Shown one piece after another: positions 14,759 through 23,181 of a DNA stretch of 37,671 bases. Position numbers and translations under genes: made by a program. The notes beneath the pieces were generated by a model that saw nothing but the letters and a program-made list of their open reading frames with translations, was not told the origin of the DNA and did no database searches. Numbering within the stretch: position 1 is the stretch's first letter; every line of letters begins with the position of its first letter. This DNA is from Clostridia bacterium (GTDB lineage Bacteria > Bacillota > Clostridia > Christensenellales > CAG-138). The stretch spans positions 1 through 37,671 of the forward strand of contig JAFSEB010000008.1 of assembly GCA_017435905.1 (NCBI GenBank), in the 5' to 3' direction.

Positions 14759-16138
14759 ATGGAAAAAAGCAAACGGAGCATTTGGCATATCGTACTGCCA
14801 TCGCTGCTCACAGCTGTTCTTGTGGGCGTTGCCTTCTGGGGCATGCAGCAAAGCGCCCTTGCCAAGGAATACAAAACGGCGGCTACCGCCATGTACACCC
14901 GTGCCTTCACGGAGCTGACGGATACCGTCAACAACCTGCACACCGCCCTCGGCAAGCTGCGTGTGGCGGCATCCCCCTCACAGTATGTGCTGCTGCTTGA
15001 CGATGTGTGGCGGCTTTCGGGCGCAGGCGTCAGTTTGATGGCGGAGGTCCCCTCCTCCCACATCGACACGGCGGAACTCAACAGCTTCGTGGTGCGCCTT
15101 GGGGATTATGCCCACGCCCTGACGAAAAAGGCGGTGCGGGGCATCCCCATGACGGAGGAGGAACAGCAGCAGCTCGATGCGCTCTACGAGACCTCCGGGC
15201 GCATTGCGGATGCGCTCAACGAGCGGCTTTTGATCGGCGATATCCCCGTGGCGGCTGTTACGGGAGACGGTTACTACACCTCTTCCTACGGCACGGAGGA
15301 TGCGGAGACCACCGCAAACGGAGAGACCGCCGGGGATGAGGGCTACAAGGAGCAGGAAGGCATCGAAGGCTTCCCCACCCTCATCTATGACGGCCCCTTT
15401 TCCGAAAGTGCGGAAAAGCAGGAACCGCAGGGGCTTTCCGGCAGGGAACTGAGCGAGGAGGAGGCCATGGAGCAGGCGAAGCGCTACGCTTCCGCCGATA
15501 CCCTTGAAAGCAGCGGGTTCAGCGATGGCGCCATCCCGTCCTACGAGTTCCACGGCGTGTACGAAGATGGCAGGGAGGTGGATGTTTCCGTCACGAAGCA
15601 GGGCGGAGCGCTCCTTTCCCTGATGTCCTCCGCCGTGGGCGGTGCGGAGGGCGTGCCGGAAAAGGCGGAAGCGGAAAAGCTGCAGGATGCGGCGGAGGCT
15701 TTCCTTGAGCGGTACGGTTATGATGACATGGAAGCCACCTATGCCCAGTATTACGGCGGCGCAGCGGTGATCAACTTTGCGGCGGAGCAGGATGATGTGA
15801 TCCTCTACAGCGACCTCATCAAGGTCTGGGTGGACAGGGAAACGCATCAGGTGATCGGTGCGGATGCCCGGAATTACTGCTTCAGCCACAGGGAAAGGCA
15901 GCTTCCGCAGCCGCAGATCTCCATGGCGGAGGCGGAAAGCATGCTTTCTTCCAATCTGAAGGTGCTTTCACGGGAACTGGCGCTCATCCCCGTTACGCCT
16001 CAAACGGAAAAGCTCTGCTATGAGTTCAAGGGCACCTGCGGCGAGGAGGAATATATCGTTTACATCAACGTGGAAAACGGCGAGGAGGAGCAGATCTTCC
16101 GCATCCTCAACAATGAGGATGGGCAGCTTGTGGTGTAA
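14759..16138 (+). CDS. ypeB: Germination protein YpeB
   Basis: A 459-residue spore membrane protein with a single N-terminal membrane anchor (IVLPSLLTAVLVGVAFWGM) and a long extracytoplasmic body that ends in PepSY-like repeats. YpeB is needed to bring SleB into the spore and keep it stable. The GLSGRELSEEEAMEQAKRYA segment and the later SMAEAESMLSSNLKVLSREL segment mark the PepSY regions. AAGGAGG precedes the ATG at 14759, 12 bases after sleB ends. The gene closes the spoIIR-sleB-ypeB cluster and is followed by a strong terminator. Confidence 0.93.
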   Translation: MEKSKRSIWHIVLPSLLTAVLVGVAFWGMQQSALAKEYKTAATAMYTRAFTELTDTVNNLHTALGKLRVAASPSQYVLLLDDVWRLSGAGVSLMAEVPSSHIDTAELNSFVVRLGDYAHALTKKAVRGIPMTEEEQQQLDALYETSGRIADALNERLLIGDIPVAAVTGDGYYTSSYGTEDAETTANGETAGDEGYKEQEGIEGFPTLIYDGPFSESAEKQEPQGLSGRELSEEEAMEQAKRYASADTLESSGFSDGAIPSYEFHGVYEDGREVDVSVTKQGGALLSLMSSAVGGAEGVPEKAEAEKLQDAAEAFLERYGYDDMEATYAQYYGGAAVINFAAEQDDVILYSDLIKVWVDRETHQVIGADARNYCFSHRERQLPQPQISMAEAESMLSSNLKVLSRELALIPVTPQTEKLCYEFKGTCGEEEYIVYINVENGEEEQIFRILNNEDGQLVV

Positions 16139-16141
16139 CAG

Positions 16142-16185
16142 AAAAAAGCGGCTTGGTACGGAATGATCCGTACGGCCGCTTTTTT
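16142..16185 (+). terminator. Intrinsic terminator after ypeB
   Basis: An outer stem (16142-16152 with 16175-16185) and an inner 7-bp stem (16156-16162 with 16167-16173) end in a run of six Ts. Confidence 0.88.
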
Positions 16186-16199
16186 GCAGCTTGTTCCCT

Positions 16200-16228
16200 T
16201 TGACAATCATGCCAAAATGCAATACGCT
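16200..16228 (+). promoter_or_regulatory. Promoter of the ArgS-tail-like gene
   Basis: A perfect TTGACA (16200-16205), a 17-base spacer and TACGCT (16223-16228) lie 32 bases before the GTG start. Confidence 0.6.
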
Positions 16229-16259
16229 AAAAGAAGATGATACAAAGGGGGGATGTGCC

Positions 16260-16916
16260 GTGCTTGACCCGTGCAAGACCGCAAGGGAAGCTGCCGCAGC
16301 GCTGATGCGCCGTGCAGGATTCCCGGCACAGACCGCCCATGTGCGTGCCGCAAAGGACGGCTTTCCCCTTGCAAGCCCCCTGCCCCGCATCCTCCATACG
16401 GATGCGGATGCGGTGCTTGCGGCGATACAAAAAGCGGAGGCTGCGCAAGCGCAGCTTTTGCTCGGCGCAGCTGCCTTTGACCGCATCGAAGCGGAAAACG
16501 GGCATATCCTGTTTTCTTTGACGGCGGAAGCATATGCCGCCCTTGCGGCGGCGGTCAACGTTTCCTGCCCCATGCCGCCCATGCCGGCGGAAACGGAAAC
16601 CGCTCTTTCTTATGCCATCGCAAGGATGCGGATGCTCGCACGGCAGGAAAGGAAGGGCTGCCCCGAGGATGCGGCGGTGCAGCGTGCCCTGTGGCAGACC
16701 TTCCGCATCGCAGAGGAAGGCATTTCGCTGCAGGAGCGGAAAAACCGCAGCGAGTTTGCGGCGCAGCAGCTTTTGACCATGGCGCACCGTCTCCCGCCCC
16801 GGGAGCGGCAGGCGCTGCTTAAAAACTGCGGCAGCGTGGGTGCGGCGGCGGCAAGGCTGCTTGCCTTTTCACAAAACGGATCAACAACAAGCGGAGGAAT
16901 ACAATATGAAGCTTAA
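16260..16916 (+). CDS. Uncharacterised Ala-rich protein with arginyl-tRNA synthetase-like C-terminal (DALR) resemblance
   Basis: A 218-residue protein that I do not recognise as a named gene. GTG 16260 is chosen because AAAGGGGGG ends 7 bases before it; a longer frame upstream has no site and contains the promoter. Residues about 75-105 (FDRIEAENGHILFSLTAEAY) resemble the end of the ArgS N-terminal additional domain. Residues about 125-210 (LSYAIARMRMLARQ, then ALLKNCGSVGAAAARLL) resemble the all-helical DALR anticodon-binding domain. There are no HIGH or KMSKS motifs, so it is not a synthetase. The metallo-hydrolase gene downstream overlaps it by 11 bases. Confidence 0.75.
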   Translation: MLDPCKTAREAAAALMRRAGFPAQTAHVRAAKDGFPLASPLPRILHTDADAVLAAIQKAEAAQAQLLLGAAAFDRIEAENGHILFSLTAEAYAALAAAVNVSCPMPPMPAETETALSYAIARMRMLARQERKGCPEDAAVQRALWQTFRIAEEGISLQERKNRSEFAAQQLLTMAHRLPPRERQALLKNCGSVGAAAARLLAFSQNGSTTSGGIQYEA

Positions 16917-17544
16917 ATGGTTTGGACATTCCTGCTTTCTTTTGACCGCCGAAAGCGGCACCAAGGTGATGATGGACCCCTGCGGCGCAAAGGCAGGCTA
17001 TGCCATCGAAAAGCAGCAGGCGGATGCCGTCAGCGCCAGCCACGGGCATTGGGATCACAACGCGTTTTCCCTTGCCGGCGATGATGCGGTGCGTGTAACG
17101 GAAACGGGCGAAACAAAGGTGAAGGATGTGCGTTTTTTCGGCATCCACACCTACCATGATCCGGAACAGGGCGCCCTTCGGGGCGAAAACGTCATGTTCA
17201 TTGTGGAAATGGAAGGCCTTCGCATCCTGCATTGCGGCGACCTTGGCCACATGATCGATGATGCGACCGCTGCTGCCTGCGGCAGGGTGGATATCCTGCT
17301 TGCGCCGGTAGGCGGCACCTACACCGTCGATGCCGACGGCGCCCATGCCCTCATGGAAAAGCTGGACCCCACGGTGTTCATCCCCATGCACTATAGGCTG
17401 CCGCAGGGCACGGTGAATGTGGCAACGGTGGATGGCTTCCTTTCCCTTGTGAAGGATCGCCCCATCGCATATGCGAAAGCGGATACTGCCGCCTTTTCCG
17501 CCGATGACCTTGGCGAAAAGCGTGTGCTGGTGATGGAAGTGTAA
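16906..17544 (+). CDS. UPF0173-type metal-dependent hydrolase (metallo-beta-lactamase fold)
   Basis: A 212-residue hydrolase of the UPF0173/YtkL-like family. It begins MKLKWFGHSCFLL, has the family's SHGHWDHNAF metal-binding motif (the HxHxDH type) near residue 45, and continues with VEMEGLRILHCGDLGH and FIPMHYRLPQG histidines. The biochemical substrate of the family is not established. GGAGG lies 8 bases before the ATG. The overlap with the upstream gene suggests one transcript. A terminator follows. Confidence 0.9.
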   Translation: MKLKWFGHSCFLLTAESGTKVMMDPCGAKAGYAIEKQQADAVSASHGHWDHNAFSLAGDDAVRVTETGETKVKDVRFFGIHTYHDPEQGALRGENVMFIVEMEGLRILHCGDLGHMIDDATAAACGRVDILLAPVGGTYTVDADGAHALMEKLDPTVFIPMHYRLPQGTVNVATVDGFLSLVKDRPIAYAKADTAAFSADDLGEKRVLVMEV

Positions 17545-17560
17545 CAAACAGAGGCATCAT

Positions 17561-17588
17561 AAAAAGCAGAGCGAGCGCTCTGCTTTTT
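17561..17588. terminator. Bidirectional terminator between the hydrolase and nrdG
   Basis: A 12-bp stem (17561-17572 with 17577-17588) with A-run and T-run flanks, placed between convergent genes, so it can end both the plus-strand pair and the nrdDG message. Confidence 0.85.
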
Positions 17589-17600
17589 TGTTTGCCTTTT

Positions 17601-18272
17601 CTATCTTGCCCTCACAAGGGGTCTTACTTCCTGCAGCTTTTCCGCAAGGGTTTCGATCTTCCCCTGCGAATAGGGGTGAAGGCTGCCGAGGAAGGCTTCA
17701 TCGCCCTGCTGCGGACGGTAAAGCTGCAAAAACCACTTCACGTTGTGGGGCACCGCCGCCGCCATCTCTTTTAGCTTTGTTTCCGTCAGCATGGGCACCA
17801 CGGTGGTGCGAAGCTCAAAGGGGATCCTGCCTGCAAGAAGCAGGGAAAGGCTTTCCGCAACGCCGGAAGCATCCTGCCCCGTGATGGAAGGGTAATCCCC
17901 AAAGGGCGCTTTGTAATCCATGGCGGCATAGTCGAGCAGGTTTTCCGAAAGAAGGGAGCGGAGCACCTCCGGGCGGCTGCCGTTGGTGTCGAGCTTGACT
18001 TTATAGCCGAGGGCACGCACTTCCCTGATGCAGTCCGCAAGGCCGCTTTGCAGCGCGGGCTCGCCGCCGGAAAACACCACGGCATCAAGAAGCCCTGCCC
18101 GCTTTTTCAGAAAGCGAAATACCTCCGCTTCATCAAGAAGCGGAGGGTTTCCTAAAATCTGCCGGTTGTGGCAATAGAAGCAGCGATAGTTGCAGCCCGG
18201 GGCGAAAAGCACCGCCGCAAGGCCGCCGGGGAAATCCACCGTGCTGCATTTTTCTAATCCTGCGATGCGCAA
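17601..18272 (-). CDS. nrdG: Anaerobic ribonucleotide reductase activating protein (radical SAM)
   Basis: A 223-residue radical-SAM activase that makes the glycyl radical on NrdD. The cluster motif CNYRCFYC at about residues 27-34 is the CxxxCxxC signature, followed by FSGGEPALQ for SAM binding. The N-terminal GLEKCSTVDFPGGLAAVLF matches the family that is often named after NrdG. It overlaps the end of nrdD by 19 bases, so the two are translated together. Confidence 0.92.
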   Translation of the reverse strand: MRIAGLEKCSTVDFPGGLAAVLFAPGCNYRCFYCHNRQILGNPPLLDEAEVFRFLKKRAGLLDAVVFSGGEPALQSGLADCIREVRALGYKVKLDTNGSRPEVLRSLLSENLLDYAAMDYKAPFGDYPSITGQDASGVAESLSLLLAGRIPFELRTTVVPMLTETKLKEMAAAVPHNVKWFLQLYRPQQGDEAFLGSLHPYSQGKIETLAEKLQEVRPLVRAR

Positions 18273-20368
18273 ATCTGCTCTTCCTTAATGACGTATTTGA
18301 GTCGCTCGGCGTATTCCTGCTTTTTGCCCCTGTGGAAGTTCTGCACCGGGCGGAGATAGCCTACCACACGGCTCCACACCTCCGCATCGCTGCCGCAGGT
18401 GGGGCAGGTGAAATGCTCGCCCGGGATGTAGCCGTGGTTGGGGCATACGGAGAAGGTGGGCGTCAGGGAAAGATAGGGGAGCTTATAGTTGGTGAACACC
18501 TTGCGGATCAGGTTTTTCGCCGTTTCCACATCCGCAATGCGCTCGCCGAGGTACAGGTGCAGCACCGTGCCGCCGGTGTAAAGGCTCTGCAGCTCATCCT
18601 GCAGGTCAAGGGTCTCGAAGATATCTTCCGTGTAGCCCACGGGCAGCTGGGTGGAGTTGGTGTAATAGGGCGTTTCTTCCGTGCCGGCGCAGATGATCTC
18701 CGGGTACTGGGCCTTGTCGAGCCTTGCAAGGCGGTAGCTGGTGCCTTCCGCCGGGGAGGCTTCAAGGTTGTAGAAGTGACCGGTCTCCTCCTGGATCTCG
18801 CTCATCTGGTCACGGAGGTAGTGCATCACTTCAAGGGCAAACGCCTGTCCCTGTTCGGTGGTCAGATCGGTGTCCGTGCCGAAAAGGTTCAGACATGCTT
18901 CGTTCATGCCGATGATGCCGATGGTGTTGAAGTGATTGTACCAATACTGACCGGTGCGGGCGTGGATGTTGCGCAGGTAGTGGGCGGCATAGGGGTAAAG
19001 CCCACGGGCGGTCTCCGTTTCGATGACCTTGCGCTTGATCTCAAGGCTGTTTTTGGCGATCTGCACCATGCGCCACAGCCTGCCCATAAATTCCGCCTTG
19101 GAACGGGATTCGTAGGCGATGCGGGGCAGGTTGATGGTCACAACGCCGATGGAGCCCGTCATGGGGTTGGAGCCGAACAGGCCGCCGCCCCGCTTTCTCA
19201 GCTCCTTGGTGTCAAGGCGCAGCCTGCAGCACATGGAAAGGGCATCCTCCGGGGAAAGGTCGGAGTTGATGTAGTTGGAAAAATAGGGGATGCCGTATTT
19301 GCAGGTGATCTCCATGAACTTGTTGACCACGGGGCTGTCCCAGTCAAAATCCGCAGTGACGTTGATGGTGGGGATGGGGAAGGTGAACACACGGCCCTTG
19401 GCATCGCCCTCGAGCATCACCTCGCAGAATGCCTCGTTGAAAATGTCCATCTCCGCCTGAAAATCACCGTAAACATCGCCGGTCATCTGTCCGCCGATGA
19501 TGACGGGCTCATCCTTCAGCGTGTGGGGCGCCCTGATGTCAAAGGTCAGGTTGGAGAAGGGGCACTGGAAGCCCACACGGGTGGGCACGTTGATGTTGAA
19601 GATGAATTCCTGCAGCGCCTGCTTCACCTGCTTTTTGGTCAGCCCGTCGTAGCGGATGAAGGGTGCGCAGTAGGTATCGATGGAGCTCCATGCCTGTGCG
19701 CCGGCGGTCTCGCCCTGGGTGGTGAAGGTGGAGTTCACGATCTGCCCAAGGAAGGAGCGCAGGTGCTTCGCCGGGGAGGATTCCACCTTGCCGCCCACGC
19801 CGCCGAAGCCGTCCATCAGCAGCTGGCGAAGGTCCCAGCCTGCGCAGTAGGGGCCGAAGAAGCCAAGATCGTGAATGTGCATGGCGCCGGAAGAATGGGC
19901 CTCACGCACATCCTCCGGGTAGACCTCGTGGAGCCAGTACTGCTTGGTGAAGGTCTCACGCACGTAGTTGTTCATGCCGTTGATGGACTTCTGGGTGTTG
20001 GCGTTTTCCTGAATCTGCCAATCCTTGTCATCAAGGTAATCGGAGAACATGTTGATGGTGGCGCCCACAAGTGCGTTGCTTTCACGGGCGCTGCGGCGCT
20101 TTTCACGGTACAGGATGAAGGCTTTCGCCGTCTTGGCATGACCCCGTTCAATGAGGATCTTTTCCACCGCATCCTGAATGGTCTCCACCTCGGCGGCATC
20201 GCCCTCGGTGTGGGCATCCACATATTCCGCCACTTCCTTTGCAAGGGATTCCGCCTTTGCGTAATCGTCGCCGCCCACGGCGCTGGCTGCCTTGTAGATG
20301 GCCCAGGTGATCTTTTCGAGTTTGAAGGGCGCAAGCGTGCCGCCCCTCTTGATGACTTGTTTGATCAT
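18254..20368 (-). CDS. nrdD: Anaerobic (class III) ribonucleoside-triphosphate reductase
   Basis: A 704-residue glycyl-radical enzyme that makes deoxyribonucleotides without oxygen or B12. Residues about 1-95 form an ATP-cone allosteric domain (KRGGTLAPFKLEKITWAIYK). The catalytic barrel includes GFQCPFSNLTFD. The C-terminal zinc site is Cys642, His645, Cys655 and Cys658, and the radical glycine is Gly670 in RVVGYLRP. Length is normal. AGGGGG lies 6 bases before the ATG. Upstream lies a leader of about 240 bases with a cobalamin-type riboswitch, so expression is predicted to fall when B12 is plentiful. nrdG follows with an overlap. Confidence 0.96.
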   Translation of the reverse strand: MIKQVIKRGGTLAPFKLEKITWAIYKAASAVGGDDYAKAESLAKEVAEYVDAHTEGDAAEVETIQDAVEKILIERGHAKTAKAFILYREKRRSARESNALVGATINMFSDYLDDKDWQIQENANTQKSINGMNNYVRETFTKQYWLHEVYPEDVREAHSSGAMHIHDLGFFGPYCAGWDLRQLLMDGFGGVGGKVESSPAKHLRSFLGQIVNSTFTTQGETAGAQAWSSIDTYCAPFIRYDGLTKKQVKQALQEFIFNINVPTRVGFQCPFSNLTFDIRAPHTLKDEPVIIGGQMTGDVYGDFQAEMDIFNEAFCEVMLEGDAKGRVFTFPIPTINVTADFDWDSPVVNKFMEITCKYGIPYFSNYINSDLSPEDALSMCCRLRLDTKELRKRGGGLFGSNPMTGSIGVVTINLPRIAYESRSKAEFMGRLWRMVQIAKNSLEIKRKVIETETARGLYPYAAHYLRNIHARTGQYWYNHFNTIGIIGMNEACLNLFGTDTDLTTEQGQAFALEVMHYLRDQMSEIQEETGHFYNLEASPAEGTSYRLARLDKAQYPEIICAGTEETPYYTNSTQLPVGYTEDIFETLDLQDELQSLYTGGTVLHLYLGERIADVETAKNLIRKVFTNYKLPYLSLTPTFSVCPNHGYIPGEHFTCPTCGSDAEVWSRVVGYLRPVQNFHRGKKQEYAERLKYVIKEEQICASQD

Positions 20369-20423
20369 GTTTTTCCCCCTGAATGAAAAAATGTTGCTTC
20401 AAAAAAAGGATACTTGCGGCCAT

Positions 20424-20605
20424 AAAAACAGCCGTGCGATAAATCGGCACAGCCTGAAAAGCGCTGTGCCATGCCATGCATCGTGGCGGGGCACCGTCTT
20501 GTATGTCAGGTTTTCCGGCTGTTACGGTTGCGGCACAGTGCAGGAGTTTCGCCTGCTTGCCCTGCTGCATTTGCAGAATACAAGATTTTGCGAGATAAAG
20601 TTGTT
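20424..20605 (-). promoter_or_regulatory. Cobalamin-type riboswitch with terminator, in the nrdD leader
   Basis: Read on the minus strand, the leader carries the conserved parts of a cobalamin riboswitch in order. These are a GGGCAAGC-AGGCGAAACTCC segment (20562-20543), the GCCGCAACCGTAAC core (20534-20521) and the B12 box AGCCGGAAAACCTG (20520-20507). CUUGUA/UACAAG (20584-20579 with 20503-20498) closes the core. Downstream, GGCAC at 20470-20466 can pair with GUGCC at 20494-20490. Alternatively the longer GGCACAGC (20470-20463) pairs with GCUGUGCC (20453-20446) as an antiterminator. When the latter is freed, a hairpin at 20454-20430 with a U run at 20428-20424 can terminate. Ligand class is inferred from the core motifs. 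Confidence 0.85.
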
Positions 20606-20618
20606 CGCTACACAAAAT

Positions 20619-20647
20619 ATAGTAACTGCAACGGGAGCGTCTGTCAA
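20619..20647 (-). promoter_or_regulatory. nrdDG promoter
   Basis: On the minus strand, a perfect TTGACA (20642-20647), a 17-base spacer and TACTAT (20619-20624) give a predicted start near 20612, leaving room for the whole riboswitch before nrdD. Confidence 0.8.
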
Positions 20648-20685
20648 TAGGCTGTGGGCGGAAACGAATAATATATCATAAAAAA

Positions 20686-20705
20686 GCCGCTTCGAAAGAA
20701 GCGGC
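20686..20705 (-). terminator. Terminator of the 77-residue protein gene
   Basis: An 8-bp GC-rich stem (20686-20693 with 20698-20705) with a GAAA/TTTC loop is followed on the minus strand by six Ts, just downstream of the gene ending at 20725. Confidence 0.85.
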
Positions 20706-20724
20706 GAATGCATGTCGGTATCCG

Positions 20725-20958
20725 TTATTCAAAAACCACAAAGGGGGCAAGGGTGGCAAGGTCTTCGCTGTTGCTGAGGGCAAGCTCCACGCCTTCCACA
20801 CGGCCGTCCTGAAACATCTGCGTCAGGGCGATGTACTGGCAAAGGGTGGATTTGAGGTTCAGCCTGTCACCCTCGGCGGTCAAAAGCTCTACCGTGCCTT
20901 TGCACTTGTTGACGGCATCGAAAAAGTGCTTCGGTTCTTTGATGTCCTTGATCTTCAT
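20725..20958 (-). CDS. Small conserved protein of unknown function (77 residues)
   Basis: A 77-residue acidic soluble protein beginning MKIKDIKEPKHFFDAVNKC, with a central VELLTAEGDRLNLKSTL segment. It resembles small Clostridia proteins of unknown function, some of which carry the unsupported name polyA polymerase; it is far too short to be one. A GGGAG ribosome site lies 11 bases before the ATG. It is a single gene with its own terminator and stands between the nrdDG promoter and the peptidase operon. No function is proposed. Confidence 0.8.
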   Translation of the reverse strand: MKIKDIKEPKHFFDAVNKCKGTVELLTAEGDRLNLKSTLCQYIALTQMFQDGRVEGVELALSNSEDLATLAPFVVFE

Positions 20959-21041
20959 GGGCTATCCATCTCCCTTCACCGGATTTTCCACAAATTTTAG
21001 CAGTATTTGTTTTTGCCGTCAAGGGGCAGTTCGTATGAAAA

Positions 21042-21063
21042 GGGACAGCATGTATGCTGTCCC
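21042..21063 (-). terminator. Terminator of the peptidase-transporter operon
   Basis: A 10-bp perfect stem (21042-21051 with 21054-21063) with a 2-base gap lies 16 bases past the M20 stop codon and is followed on the minus strand by TTTTCAT. The U run is short, so termination may be partial. Confidence 0.65.
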
Positions 21064-21078
21064 AAAGAAGGAAATGGC

Positions 21079-22512
21079 TTATATTTTTTTCAGCAGCCGC
21101 ACATAAAACGCCACCGTGGAAAGCAGCGTTTCCACGGGCACACGCTCATCGTGGCCGTGGATCATGCCCCGTTCCTCCTTGGAAAGGCGCATGGGACAGA
21201 AGCGGTATACCTTGTCCGTAATGCGGCAGTAGTGCCTTGAATCGCTGCAGGCCATCATCAGGTACGGGGAAACGATGGCTTCGGGCCACGTTTCACGGAT
21301 GGCTTCCTTCACGGTCTCCCACGCACCGCAGGCGGTATCGGAGGAAATGGAAGGGTTCATGCCGCTGACGATATCGATGCGGATCTTGTCGTTTTTGATG
21401 ACCTTCCCGAGGTATGCCTTCACGCTTTCCATATTGTCGCTGCCAAGAAGGCGCATGTTGATGCCCACACTTGCCTTCGGGGGCAGCACGTTGTATGCCT
21501 TGCTGCCTTCCATACGGGTGATGGCGGTGGTGGTGCGCATGAGGGCGTTGAGCTCGCCGCCGCTTAACCGGCAGATGAGGTCCAGCACCGGAAGGAAGCA
21601 CCACAGGTTGGCAAAGATCACCCGGAACAGGAAGTTCGAGTGCCTGCCGAGGGTATCGAACATCTCCTTGACGGGCTTTGTGAGCTGGCAGGGGAAGGGA
21701 TGCTTTTCGATGCGCACAATGGCACGGCTCAGCTTGCCGAGGGTGCTCACCTTGGGGGGCGTGGAGGCGTGACCGCCTTCGGAAGCAAGGGTCAGGTCGA
21801 GGTTGACGCCGCCCTTTTCCGCAATGCCCACAAGGGCGCATTCCCTTGTCACGCCGGGGAATACCTTTTCCACCACAGCGCCGCCCTCATCGAGCACAAG
21901 GGCAGGGGTGATGCCCCTTTCTTCCAGCGTGGAAACGATGGCGGCGCAGGAGCTGCCGTCCACCTCCTCCTCGCCGGAGAAGGAAAGGTACAGGTCGTTT
22001 TTCGGCACATAGCCCTCACGGAGCACCGTTTCAAGGGATTCCATCACCCCAAGCAGGGTGCCCTTTGTATCAAGGGTGCCTCTGCCCCAGATGACGCCGT
22101 CCTCCACAATGCCTGCAAAGGCGGGCTTTGACCAAAGTGCTTCCTCCGCAGGCACCACGTCGTAGTGTGCCATCAGCACGGTGGGTGCGGCGGAGGATGC
22201 GCCCTTCATGGAATAAAGAAGGCCGTTTCTGCCGATGTGCTCCAGCGTGCAGGCTTTGTGTACATTCGGGTAACGCTCCTGAAGCAGCCGGCGGAATTTT
22301 TCAAACTCCTCCGGGTCTTCAAGGGAATGATCCCGGTTGGATACGGTCTTGCAGCGCACCATGTCCGCCATGTCACGGACGATCTTCTCCCTGTCAAGGG
22401 AAACGGGCACTTCCTTCACGGGCGCTTCCGCTGCCGGGCGGAACATGGCCGCACGGAGCAGGATCACCGCAAGGAACAGGATGACCGCACCGAGGATAAG
22501 GTAAAGCAGCAT
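21079..22512 (-). CDS. Membrane-anchored M20-family metallopeptidase
   Basis: A 477-residue zinc peptidase of the M20 family (carboxypeptidase PM20D1 or Xaa-dipeptidase-like). Residues 1-22 are a hydrophobic anchor, so the enzyme body lies on one face of the membrane. Zinc ligands and catalytic residues are visible: HYDVVP (His and Asp), [10 protein letters not shown] (bridging Asp) and SGEEEVDG (catalytic Glu pair), with a dimerisation lid between. The ATG at 22512 shares a base with the TGA of the upstream transporter gene (TGATG). A GTG at 22521 is less likely because AAGGGG sits 7 bases before the ATG. Co-translation with two membrane proteins suggests it cleaves what they move. Confidence 0.9.
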   Translation of the reverse strand: MLLYLILGAVILFLAVILLRAAMFRPAAEAPVKEVPVSLDREKIVRDMADMVRCKTVSNRDHSLEDPEEFEKFRRLLQERYPNVHKACTLEHIGRNGLLYSMKGASSAAPTVLMAHYDVVPAEEALWSKPAFAGIVEDGVIWGRGTLDTKGTLLGVMESLETVLREGYVPKNDLYLSFSGEEEVDGSSCAAIVSTLEERGITPALVLDEGGAVVEKVFPGVTRECALVGIAEKGGVNLDLTLASEGGHASTPPKVSTLGKLSRAIVRIEKHPFPCQLTKPVKEMFDTLGRHSNFLFRVIFANLWCFLPVLDLICRLSGGELNALMRTTTAITRMEGSKAYNVLPPKASVGINMRLLGSDNMESVKAYLGKVIKNDKIRIDIVSGMNPSISSDTACGAWETVKEAIRETWPEAIVSPYLMMACSDSRHYCRITDKVYRFCPMRLSKEERGMIHGHDERVPVETLLSTVAFYVRLLKKI

Positions 22513-23165
22513 CAGATCCACCCCTTGTTGTAAAGGATGCGTGCCGCACCGAGTGCCACCAGCACGCCCACGGGAACGAGCACGCCCACGCTGCCCGCAA
22601 GGGAGGGCACCGCAAGGAACAGGATGACCATGAACACCAGGGGCACGATGGCAAGCTTCCAGTTTTTGCTCACATACACCACCGCAAGGCCGCCGAAGAG
22701 GGCAGGCAGGATGTTGTCAAAGGCCGGTGCCAGGGTGGGGGAGTTGAGGATGGGGGTGATGGCCGCAAGGATGCACACGCCGAAAGCGAGGATGAGCGTC
22801 GTCACGATGGCGGAGGTGGCGATGGCGATGGTGGAGATGATCTCGCCCTCCTCGGTGCCGGGCTTCACGTTGGCGTTTTCCATGGCGTTGAGGGCGGAGG
22901 GCGCCTTGAGGCTCGTCAGGTTGCCCGTTACAAAGGCAAGGTAGGTGCCTGCGGTACCGAGCATGGGGGTGTAGGTGATCACTTCAATGACGCCTACGGT
23001 CCAGTAGATGGGCGCCACGCCGAGAAGCCCTTTCAAAACGGCGGTGGCTTCCGGCCATGCGTTGTAGTAAAGGCAGATGGCGCAGGGCACGGCCAGCACC
23101 ACGAGAACGGCGGTATAGACCCAGATCTTGCCGTAACGGTCGGTATCTTTCATGTAATCGCGCAT
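22512..23165 (-). CDS. Membrane protein, second subunit of a bipartite transporter candidate
   Basis: A 217-residue protein with about six hydrophobic segments that I cannot assign to a named transporter. A charged N terminus ([13 protein letters not shown]) is followed by membrane segments, a central [21 protein letters not shown] region and two C-terminal segments. AAGGAGGG lies 6 bases before the ATG. It starts 16 bases after the DUF5058-like gene and overlaps the peptidase start by one base, so it is almost certainly made together with both. The pair looks like two halves of one permease. Confidence 0.85.
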   Translation of the reverse strand: MRDYMKDTDRYGKIWVYTAVLVVLAVPCAICLYYNAWPEATAVLKGLLGVAPIYWTVGVIEVITYTPMLGTAGTYLAFVTGNLTSLKAPSALNAMENANVKPGTEEGEIISTIAIATSAIVTTLILAFGVCILAAITPILNSPTLAPAFDNILPALFGGLAVVYVSKNWKLAIVPLVFMVILFLAVPSLAGSVGVLVPVGVLVALGAARILYNKGWI

Positions 23166-23181
23166 TGTTGTTCCCTCCTTG

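Noticed and set aside
18332..20386. 684-residue open frame on the plus strand, opposite nrdD
   Set aside because: Low-complexity His/Gly/Ala-rich translation antisense to an unmistakable nrdD; it also runs across the end of the riboswitch leader.
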